DNA of 64,000 nucleotides from Mesocentrotus franciscanus (Eukaryota > Echinodermata > Echinoidea > Camarodonta > Strongylocentrotidae): the NCBI GenBank assembly GCA_037976565.1, contig CP137680.1, positions 1,711,252-1,775,251 on the forward strand, in the 5' to 3' direction. Positions 12,820-23,900 of the stretch are shown here, piece after piece. The first letter of the stretch is position 1. The number at the start of each line of letters is the position of its first letter. Under the pieces are notes generated by a model. That model did no database searches, was not told where the DNA came from, and was given only the letters and a program-made list of their open reading frames with translations. Both the position numbers and the translations under genes were made by a program.

Positions 12820-14363
12820 CTAACGCCCCCGACCCCTCGGCAGCGGCGGTTCAACGTTTTGGGGTTTGTTTTTGTTAAGGTCTGTTAATTCAGTCGGAGG
12901 GCAACATCTCACCGCGGCCGAGGTGGGGTGTTAGTTAAAACCACAAGACCACCACACAAATTAATACACAATTAAACAGTTTCAATTACAATTTCATTTG
13001 GTCGTTTATTCTAAAAAAGGTTACAATTTCTTGTGTCGTGTTTCTTCAGTGTTTATCCCTTACCTAATTACTTAACTACTTGAGCTCGTTTACCCACGCA
13101 GCCACATCAACAATCACTCACTTAAAATATATTTATTAGTGGGAGGGGAAAGGGGAAAGGGAAAGGATTATTTAAATTACTGGGACTTTTAGAGTCTTTG
13201 ATCGATCGATAACTTGTCTTTAAGAGTTTATAGGCCTTTTTTAATTGGGGGACGGGTTGACTTAGCTCTTTCTTGTATCCGGTCTCTCGACTCGTCGCAC
13301 TCGTGTCGGGCGTAGCAGACTTGAATTTTCCTCTCGATGTCCTGGGGCGTCGGAGGGTCTTAAAGGTGTGTGCTCGTCTCCGGTCCTTGTGACGTCGAAA
13401 TCGTTGACTTTCTCAAATACGAGCACAAAATCAGCGTTCTCCTTTGTCTCTTTCTATTATTCTGGGTTGGAAGTGTTCTTTTACTGGAGAAGGGCGAGGT
13501 GCAGTATTACTATTTGTCGTTTCAGTCCCTTTCTATTATTGTCAGCACACAGTGACAAGAAGATGAAGTTCAGCAACTTTCAAAATATTCCGTGGACGAA
13601 GCTTTAATTAGTACAAGTCGGGGATCTCCAGATGTCTGTGGTGGCTGAATTAAACTTAGGGTGGAAGGAGGGGTGGCAAATGCTTGGGGTCCAGGGATGC
13701 AAGTGTGTAGGGAAGGGAGGATTGGGTCTTTTATACTCAATTAACACACCGTTCAGCCATCTAGCTCGCACCTCGAGTCCAACAAATTCCTTATTAATTT
13801 CCTTTGTTTTTCCATCCCATAATACTTTTTGGTCACCTGATCTCCCACCACTGTCGACTTCTTAATGGACAGGGCAAAAACTTATTTCATTGGTCCAAAC
13901 TGTCTATTCCAAAACTCTTACAAACTTTTTACCTGTTTTTATTCCTGATTGGTCAAATGAAGGGAAGTCCTTATACTTTTTAGCGTGGGTATGCTGGATT
14001 CACTCGTTGGGATATTCTCGAGATACCAGTGACAGCTCAGGCTCTAGAGTATCAATTCACTACTAACACAACGACTCTGTTATCATTCACCATTTTCACA
14101 AACACCTAACTAAATTCTATCAAAAACAAATCTGTTGTCCAAGGTATTTTTATCGTCCTTAACCCCACCCGACCTATTTCTCTACTCTTTTTCCCTTGTC
14201 CCTTCATCTACATATAGCTACATGGTCTATCCCAACGCCATTTATTTATCAATCAAATATCCCCTAGGACTCATAATTCTTTTAACTCGGCTACTTTCAA
14301 GTTCAAGCCCTACTCGGCATGTTCACACTCAACTTTAATCCCAGTGTATTCCACCATGCTACA
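12820..14363 (-). repeat. Right LTR (5' LTR in - orientation)
   Basis: 1544 bases, the partner of 8249-9789. The - strand TATA motif is at 13724-13735. It is followed at once by the TTGAT target duplication (14364-14368). Confidence 0.88.
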
Positions 14364-14555
14364 TTGATATATGTTAATAAATTACATGTGATATCCAGAT
14401 CTCTGTCACATTTAGCAATTTGTCACTTTTTTTTATAATTTGACCTTTAAGATAAGTGGTCCCTTGGCAAGATTCCAGAAGAGCAAATCATGTGAATTGG
14501 GTTTCATACTGCTTTATTCATAAACTCTATGAAATCTTCAACTACTAGGATGACA

Positions 14556-14630
14556 TTAACCCATTGCCTCCAGGAATCTGGTGATCCCTGTATAAAGTCT
14601 ATGGGAATAAGATAATTCAGTAATTATTCT
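14556..14630. repeat. Short dispersed repeat, TTAACCCATTG family
   Basis: Begins TTAACCCATTGCCTCCAGGA, with GTCTATGGGAATAA inside. Relatives lie at 32547-32626 and 39998-40075. In those the far end (CAACGGGTTTA, CAACAGGTTAA) is roughly the inverse of the start. Confidence 0.6.
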
Positions 14631-14642
14631 CTTCCAGTTGAT

Positions 14643-14645
14643 CAT

Positions 14646-14676
<31 letters not shown>

Positions 14677-14729
14677 TTCTCCCTCCCTCTTTCTCTCTCT
14701 GTGTCTCTCTCCCCCTCCCTCTACCCCTC

Positions 14730-14768
<39 letters not shown>
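14643..14768 (+). repeat. CT-rich microsatellite
   Basis: An imperfect (CT)n tract about 125 bases long, lying between the LTR element and PPEF exon 3 on the intron 3 side of the exon. Confidence 0.9.
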
Positions 14769-14770
<2 letters not shown>

Positions 14771-14782
14771 AGACATCAGCAT

Positions 14783-14858
14783 AATCTGCTGAGAGCCATA
14801 AGGGCACTGATTCCATCCTTTAAAACAGAGTTAATGCCCTTTTGTATCTTAGCAGACT
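14783..14858. repeat. Short palindromic repeat of the AGCCAGAAGGG family
   Basis: AATCTGCTGAGAGCCATAAG at the left, and GAGTTAATGCCCTTTTG then TTAGCAGACT at the right, form an imperfect hairpin just outside the CT tract. Confidence 0.6.
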
Positions 14859-14902
14859 GAATATGAATTAAAGCAATTATTGTCTCCTCCTAATATACTA
14901 AC

Positions 14903-14987
14903 CTTCATTTGATCCTTGAATGATGTATTTAGATTTACTCTCATCCGGGCTCACTGTTTGCATCATGCTGTTGAAGAAGTTATAAAG
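14903..14987 (-). CDS. PPEF: PPEF exon 3 (LYNFFNSMM segment)
   Basis: 85 bases: 28 codons ([20 protein letters not shown], then YIIQGSNE) plus one base. Acceptor CTCTCTAG, donor GAAG/GTTAGT, phase 1. It corresponds to the 'L.(D/N)FF..(L/M)M' segment that follows the IQ region in PPEF. I found no following exon in the window. Confidence 0.85.
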
Positions 14988-17900
14988 CTAGAGAGGAAAT
15001 GAAAATAATATGGGAACAATGAGGGCAAATCAATGCTCAACAATGATGGTTTATAGGGTGAAAACATTTCATGGCAATAAAAACATGATTTTGAAGCAAA
15101 TTTCTGAAGTTTGACCTTGTTACAGTATAGAAGATAGTATTTCTTTCTTACCATACGGTTTAATTAAACAACAAATCAAATCTGTTCGACCTTTCTAAAG
15201 CCAAATGTAGGAATTGTTCATGCTCCTCAATCAAAGAAAACACAAATCAGTTAGTTGCATGTATACACATGGTTGGGGAAAGTAAATAAAAGCACAAATT
15301 GCAAAAGCGTTCTCAACATCTTTAGATTCATTAACCTATCATAATCATTATTATCACATTACTTGTATGTCAAACCATTTGTAAATATTCGTATGTAAGT
15401 AAATCTTCTTTACACTGACTTTTCCATCAATATTGCTGAGCAGCTTTAAAACACTAATATTTTTAATTGAAAATTTCAAAGTCATGAACATAATAATCAA
15501 CTCCATGATCAATTTTAACAAAAGAATCGCTAATTTTTCTCTTATATTTTAGTAGTAATCAATTGTCAAGACACATGATAATTAGTGAGCTGTTGCTAGG
15601 CAACCAGCATTTTATGAGAAACCACAGGCATGTGATCCACTTCAATGCTTTTATTATCCATAAATAATCTTTTTAAAATTTGTGTGCATATACACATGAT
15701 ATATAAATATATGAATATGGATACAATAACACAACAGTCAATATATTCATTAATGATAACAAATATTGAACAAGAACAATGCACTGTGACACGTGTAAAC
15801 AATGCATTTCTTTATCCCTCTATGGATACTTATTGTTGTTCATTTATTTTCCATCTTCATATAAAAACAATAGGTCATTACAATATTATACATTTTAAAA
15901 AAAATACATGAAATCATACAAATTCATGCAAATATAATACATTTGAAATGTTAAACAAAAAATTCATTTCAAACAGTATCAAAGAGACCAAATTAACAAG
16001 TTGAGATTGAAAAAAAGGGATAAAATAAGGTCAAAAGGCCTTGTAAAATAAGTTCCCTTAAAGTATAGATATCATTTGGTTTTGCAAGTTATTCTGTTAC
16101 TAAAAGACATGTAAACAAATTAAAAACAAACAGTAGATAAAGACATAAGCCAGAGGAACAGCATATTGTAAAGTATGATTAGTTTTTCTGTCAGTATTTG
16201 GATAAATAGTAAATTTTCAGATATTTTTAAAGTAATCTTTGGTTATTGCAAAGGGGAATATATTTTGGATACAGTAACAACTAGACATGTAATACTTGTT
16301 TCGGAACAAGTATAGGTGGGCTGTTCCAATTAATGCATACCACACATGGTTAGTGAGATAGTGATCAGTGAAATGTTTGACCTTTGATCCTAATTTACAT
16401 ACTAAGTAGTTAAGATACCATGCATGATTTGACCTAAATTTTTGAAATAATCCTCTTATTCAGGTCTATTAGTGTGCCAAATTTCATGTCTATACAAAGC
16501 ATTGTTTTAGAGAAACCATGTACAGTATATTTGACCTTTAACCTTAAAATCTAAATAACATAATGAAATATGCATATTCTAGATTTTGTGTTTTTATATG
16601 AAATATTTTGTCTTACCTATCAACATGCAACGTTTCAAGTCAATTGCGACGAATATACCAAAATAATCCACATAGACATTATACGTGAACAGAAAATGGA
16701 ATTCTCAAATCCCACTTTGTAGTCAAAATATCACCATGATCTCAATTTCTGATTAAAAAATAAATGTCATCTTCTGTGTAGAGAATCGTCTCAGCTACAT
16801 CATATCCGAAGCTGGCAGAAAATCGAGCAAAAATAATCGAGATATTGCTTAAACAAGACTGGAATGTAGAATGAAGATTTCAGAAAAAGTCACCTCCCAT
16901 AGAGAATACACGTAAAATTAAGCATTTTATTACATTGTTTGTGATTGTATGTGATAATATGTTATAATAGTCGAAGAAGATCATAAAATAAAATTTAAAA
17001 GACGGCAAAAAAAAAAAAAAAAAATGACCCACCAGGAATCGAACATGGGTCGCCGGAATGGGAGGCAAGTGCTATGACCACTATACCAAAATAATCCCCA
17101 TAGACATTACACGTGAAAAATGGAATTCTCAAATCCCATTTTGCAAGTGAAATATGAGCATGATCCCGGCATCTGATCGAAAAATAAAGGGCACATTTGT
17201 GATAGCTTATTGTCTGTCAACTCCTGATATGCAAATTCAAATTTTGAGTTCGGAGGCCATTATGATGACGTCATGAGTTAATTGAGGGTCAAATGAGACA
17301 TTAAATCATATTTCCGACTTATAATCTATCAAAATATGAAAAAAAATTGGGAGTTTCCATCCATTCTGAAGAGTTACAATGAATTTTGTATAGGCATGTT
17401 TTTGCCCATATATGCTATGTATTACAAGAGCTCGCGCGCACGTACATTTATCTTGAATGGACGCTCATCTTGTTATTAATGGTCATAAAGAGATAAACAT
17501 GGTATCAAATTGTTCGAAAAATATGGGAAATATCATGAAAGAAAAAAATGGCGATTCTATGTTCTGTAATGGTGTTACGCGCGAGCGCATGTGCGTGTGC
17601 GCGATTTTTATAAAATGCTTAAAATGGCCTGAAACGTATGCAAAATGATTTTGAGACGATTTGGAGCATTTTTAATTTTGCGCGCGCTCACGCGGACATA
17701 TGCATGCGCGCGTTTTTAACCTGAAATTGACCGGACGGATATTGACCTTGATCATGATAAATATGAATGAGAAACGACTTTTCGTTATGAAGATATGATC
17801 ATGAGTAAATATTCAGAAAATTTTACAAAATGGCGCCTAGATGACGTCATCAGTCAAGGTCAAGGTTGAAAACGTTATTTTGCTTTGTCCATATGCCTAT

Positions 17901-20900
17901 ACATATGTGTGACAAATTTCAAGGCATTTGATTGAGCCATTTTCAAGTTATCTTGCTAACAAAAAAGTGGGTGGAAATAAGAAAAATAAAGAATAAACTA
18001 GACATATAATACTTGTTAATAACAAGTATAGGTGGGCTGTTCCAAGTACATGCCACACATGTTTAGTGACATACTATTAAGTAGTTAAGAAAACATTGGC
18101 ATGATTTGACCTTATTTTTTTTTAAATAATCCTCTTATTCAGGTCTATTAGTGTGCCTAATTTCTAGTCTATACGATGCATGGTTTTAGAGAAACCATGT
18201 ACAGTATATTTGACCTTTGACCCTCAAATCTAAATATCAAAATGAAATATGCATTTTCTAGATTTTGTTTTTATAAGAAATCATATCTCCGACTCATACT
18301 CTATCCAACTATGAATAAAAATTAATACACGACAAGGACTCAGATTTCCCATAAGGTTGTACTCAAACGATTGACATATTTCTCCCATAGATATAACACG
18401 CAAAATTAGGCATTTTATTACATTGTTTGTGATAGTATATGATAATATGTTATAATAGTCGAAGAAGATCATAAAATCAAATTCAAAACGACGGCAAAAA
18501 AAAAAATTGACCCACCAGGAATCGAACTTGGGTCGCCGGAATGGGAGGCAAGTGCTATGACCACTATACCAAAATAATCCCCATAGACATTACACGTGAA
18601 CGGAAAATGGAATTCTCAAATCCCACTTTGCAAGTGAAATATGAGCATGATCCCGGCATCTGATCGAAAAATAAAGGGCACACTTGTGATAGCTTATTGT
18701 CTCAGCTACAACATAATCAAAGCTCAGCAAAAACAAAAGTAGAACGACGGAGATATTGCTCAAAAAGACTGGAATGTAGAATCCAGATTTGAGAAAAAGT
18801 CATGTCCCATAGAGAATACACGCAAAATGTGAAAAATTGACATGCCTCCTTTAATCGCAAAAATACGCCATGATGCCTTTGTCAAAATGAAAAATCGTGA
18901 TTACTGCATTTGTAGAAATTGTCTCAGCTAGAACATATCAAAATTTGGAAGAAAATCGATCAATATTTACAGAGATACAATCAATTTTCCAAAAATATGC
19001 TGACGTCATAATATGCAAATTGAAATTTTGAGTTCGGAGGCCATTATGATGACGTCATGAGTTAATTGAGGGTCAAATGAGACATGAAATCATATCTCCG
19101 ACTCATAATCTATCCAAATATGAAAAAAATTGGGAGTTCCCATCCATTCTGAAGAGTTACAATGAATTTTGTATAGGCATGTTTTTGCCCATATATGCTA
19201 TGTATTACAAGAGCTCGCGCGCACGGATATTTATCTTGAATGGACCCTCTTCTTGTTATTAATGGTCAAAAAGAGATAAACATGGTATCAAATTGTTCGA
19301 AAAAATATGGGAAATATCATGAGGGGAAAAAAAATGGCGATTCAATGTTGTGTAATGGTGTTACGCGCGAGAACGCGCGCGCATGTGCGTGTGCGCGATT
19401 TTTTATAAAATGCTTAAAATGGCCTGAAACGTATGCAAAATAAATTTGAGACGATTTTGAACATTTTGAATTTTGCGCGCGCACGCGCGGACGACGCATG
19501 CGCGCGCTTTTGGACCTGAAATTAACTGGACAGATATTGACCTTGATCATGATAAATATGAATGAGAAACGACTTTTCGTTATGAAGATATGATCATGAG
19601 TAGATTTTCAGAAAATTTTACAAAATGGCGCCTAGATGACGTCATCAGTCAAGGTCAAGGTTAAAAACCTTATTTTGCTTTGTCTATATGCCTATACATA
19701 TGTATGCCAAATTTCAAGGCATTTGATTTAGCCATTTCCAAGTTATCTCGCTAACAAAAAAGTGATTGGAAATAAGAAAAATAAATAAATAATAATAATA
19801 AATAAAGGCAATTCTAACGAAAACATAAGGTGGTCTGTATTATATACAGCCCACCTGATTAAATTATTCATACCCCTTGTCTTTTTGATGTTTTTTTGCA
19901 TTTTTTGAAACTCAAGAATGACAGGTAAAGTGGTTGAACAAGGGCCTTTGTTGAATATTTTTAGATGTAAACTTTGATATGTCACATTCAAGAATTTTTT
20001 GACATAATCAAATCGTTACAAAACTTGGCAACGGTATGAATAATTTAGTTGTATATATGCTTATAACTCAACCAAACCAACCTAAATATGCTTACTCACC
20101 AGGAGGCAATATTACTTCATAAGTAGAAGAATACAAAATACAATTCAATATCTCAGATATTCATCTACGTATTTCATTAATAGTAGGTTAACATGGGAAA
20201 GAGAAGTATTCTTTGATTCATAGACATGTCTTCATGTATACTCACCTTGGATTGAACAAACCAATCGATCTATGGACCCAATCAAATCAGAACCTTACAT
20301 ATTGATTTTTTATAGGGCTCTCGGTATAAAGGAAAGTGGGGGGAAATCAATGGCTACTTGCTCGTACTGGAGCTTAAGATGCAATCTGTTTAATCTGTTG
20401 CCTAGCACTACTTCTGGTTAAAACTTAATGAGATCGACCAGAGGGGCTCCACAATAACCATTCACACACATGCGAGATAGATTGAACAATTAAAATGTAA
20501 ATTTTTCAAGTGTAATTTCACTCTTTGTCCTGTTCTATATTGTGGTTTATATTTACTAGTGTCTGTCTGTCTCTCTCTGTCTCTCCCCCTCTTCCTCTCT
20601 CTCCTCACTTTCCTCGTCGACTGGACTTTCCATCTCATGCATTCTCTATCTCTCTTTCATTCGAGTTTTAGAAGCAAAGGATGGTATGTGTGTGTTTCAA
20701 TGGCCAAGTGGTTGGCAAGGTAACCAAATGCATCACTTCATTAAACATTCATGACAAAGTACATGTACAAATAGCTTCCTAATGCCCTCTTTCTACCCTC
20801 ACAATTAAGATGAACGGTTTACACCATCATTCTCACATTTCTTCAATCATGATCCAACACATGCTCTGGAATATATTTTTTAAAGATGTATATGGCAAGG

Positions 20901-23900
20901 TTAACTTATGTAATTGGATATTACGTTAGGTTAGGACTATATAGTTTCAGGCATAGTGCTGGGTTCAGACTCTCCAGAATTTCGGCAGAGCATGTTTTCT
21001 ACCATATACTTCTACAGCAGCCTTACAATAAATCTCAAAATGGCTCCAATATTTACCTTCCAATTTTCTTTTATACTCCCCTCTGCTTAGAACTAATGGA
21101 ATTAGATAGATCAGGAATAATTCTTAACATCACAAATCTATGAAACGTTATTACCACATGACTGTATGCTTGAGTGAGATTATGAGTGTGCCAACACAAA
21201 AGGTTAACATGAATATTTTATGAAATGAAATACGTGCATGGTGTCACTTCTTGACTGCAGTGGTATTTTGATCATATGACCATACATGCTTGTACTTTAC
21301 ATGATTGCTTTGCACTCTACAAGGTTTAAATACTTATGATTCTTTTGTATTTCCAGCTTCATTTATAGTATTATGCATACAATCTTGTAGCTACTCATTA
21401 TGGTAATATATACCCATGCAGCTATCATCATTATACTGAAGAATACAAGGTAAAAATGTTTCAAGTCCAAACAAGTTCCAGTCTATGCATGTCCGAATGG
21501 TCCGGCAACAGTTTTCTTGGCTTTGCTGCATCAAAGCAAAGAGACAGCTAGGGCTGGAGTTAGGGTTGCAAAAAGATTTAGGTTAGTTCTAGAATTAGGG
21601 TATAGGCATATTGAAGGTTGAAATGAACAATTCAGTTACATTGACTGTGCATGGATCGAGCACCAGCTGCCGCCCACTGGAGCATGTGTTGTACAACTGT
21701 CTAAACTCATCCTATAACATCCTGAGTTTATCAGCATACTTTTAAGAGCACTGCATCTGCATTCACCTACAAGTAAGGGGCACTTAATTCCTTAGCTTCA
21801 TGATTCTGAACATAGCACTAAACGATCTATACCATAAGATTCATATTCATTATCCCACAAATCGCATTCTATTTAATTGCAGAAAAAATGAATCTTCCAA
21901 ATTATAAACCATGTTTAACCTTTAGAATTAAAAACCTTTGAAATGACAACCTTCGGAATAACAACCTTTGGATTAACAAAGCTTCAGAAAACAACAGATA
22001 ACCTAAAGGATTTGTTGCTTTTCTTTTGGTAATTCGAGTGAAATGCGTAGAGAAATAAAATAAAGAGTCTTAAAATGTGATTCTATCAAATACGAAGAAC
22101 ATAATCTACTATAACAGAGGAAGGGAATCAATGTACATGTATTTTTCAAGTCTTTTCTCCGATCGTAATTAAAAATAAATGCATTCAAATTGCAGCCTAA
22201 CATGTTGAGCTGTCTCCATGGCAACTGAGAGTAACAAACGATGGTATAATGGAAGTTTCAAGGCAGCAACGTGCTACAAACTCCCAGGCTTCCTTTTCAA
22301 CCAGAAACGCTAACTAGAGCCAATACAAATCAAATATCTGTCGTGATTGTTTCACAATGATGTACATATTTTACCCATTGTAAATTAATATAATTACAGG
22401 AAAAGGAGAGTCGTGACTCTATTTGTTACCCTGATGTATATTGATATTATTGCCATGGTAACTATTGTTCACAAAATGGTTGCACTAGCGCCTCTCCTGC
22501 TTCCTTGTGAGCTGACATTAATTTGAATCAACTATTATTACCGGTATGTGCAATATTAGCCATTTGCATCACCAATTTGTTTTTATTGAGTTGATAAAAG
22601 GCAATATTAGATTTTTTTGTCCTGTGTCATGATACCAAAGGGAGTAATGAGTATTACTTAATCACAGAACCCACCAATAAATCTAAAAATAATGTACCCT
22701 ATATCAACAACAGCATCGCACCACAAAAGCAAATAAACCTGACTATTGATCCTCATAATAAGAGGAGGACTTTCTTCTTATCCCTTTTACATTTCTTAAT
22801 CCAACTACAGGAAATTCCTACACAGAAAGTATTTGTGAAGTATTAATAATTAAGTATTTTGCTAATTTTCTGTTTATGTTTCTGAGTGGCATTTCCTTAC
22901 AAATAATCTATAATCTTGTAGATATTGATTGTATTATAAGTTTAATTCTTTTCAAACAAGGAAGTTTTAATATAAGCTCAAACTCTAAAAACTTATACAT
23001 GCAGAGTCAACTCCACACCTTGCTAGCTCCTAGTCATAGCGGATAATCATCTGTTGAATTAAACTAGAAATGTAAAATTCTCCAAAATGTGCGAATTCAC
23101 AGCCTTTAAATTGAGAGTCAACAAACTTCTGGCTCTAATTTATATCATACATAGAAGTTTTCAAAAAATAATTTAAATGACTCATGGTTGTTCTCCGTAA
23201 TTCATCAATCATTCCCAGAGAGCATTTCTGGTTAAAACAAGGGGACTTCATACTGCAATTACATATTCTCTTTGCCAAGCTCAAATGCTGTCACCATGCC
23301 AATGCACTTAAGGGACCACAATCTCCTCTCAATTTCCTGTACTGTTTGTTCTTTGTTCTCATTTCTCTTTTTGCTTTGCTAGACAAAATTAATACACCCC
23401 CCCCCCTCAAAAAATTCATTCTGGTTTTCAGCAGATGATTTCCTGATAGTCAAGACACTACCAGAGTGAGGGGGGCGGGGGTGCTGGGAGAGATCCCTAC
23501 AAAACAGATTTCTTTAAACAGAAAATGCTGAATGTTTTCATTAAAAAAACTCTGGCATACATCTAGAAAGAAATAAGACCTCCTTGAAAGGACTTGTCTC
23601 ACACTTTGTATTTTCCTAAAGACTTGAAATATCAACCAAACATGTTATAAATCACCTGCACAGACCCAGAAGGATGTTGACTCATATACTTTTACATAGA
23701 GGAAATGCTTCTCTAATTATTCACAGTGTGTTTTCTGTTGTCTTTAGAAGTAAAGTCCCTTCAACTAGTTCTGAGACATAGGAACTGTCTTAAAAGCTTC
23801 AAAGGTGAATTCACAGTGTTGGTAAAGTCAAAAGGTTAAGACAATAGATTTGAATAAATTTCTGATTTTAGATAAATTCCTTCAATCTCTGTTAGAAAAT

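Larger units (their letters stand above)
8249..14363 (-). mobile_element. Non-autonomous LTR retrotransposon (LARD-like), nearly intact
   Basis: Two direct repeats of 1541 and 1544 bases (8249-9789 and 12820-14363) flank 3030 bases of interior. The 5-bp target duplication TTGAT sits just outside both ends (8244-8248, 14364-14368). Read on the - strand, each LTR begins TGTAGC and holds a TATAAAAGACCC box, and a purine-rich tract (GGCGGGAGGAATG) precedes the 3' LTR at 9790-9802, so - is the likely orientation. The far LTR end reads GTTAG rather than the usual CA. No protease, reverse transcriptase, RNase H or integrase was seen, only three tiny ORFs near the 5' LTR. It lies in PPEF intron 3. 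Confidence 0.88.
16279..19790. repeat. Tandem duplication of a 1.7-1.8 kb repeat unit
   Basis: Unit 1 (about 16279-17997) and unit 2 (about 17998-19790) share their start (ACTAGACAT.TAATACTTGTT), the tRNA-like segment, a (GCGC)-rich part and their end (GTTATCT.GCTAACAAAAAAGTG). They differ by internal insertions; a short block around CATAGACATTA.ACGTGAAC occurs three times. No protein-coding frame spans the unit. It looks like a non-coding transposable element or a segmental tandem duplication. Confidence 0.75.

Noticed and set aside
20090..20290. Two - strand GTGAGT donors inside PPEF intron 2
   Set aside because: The preceding open stretches are under 30 bases or lack any similarity to PPEF.
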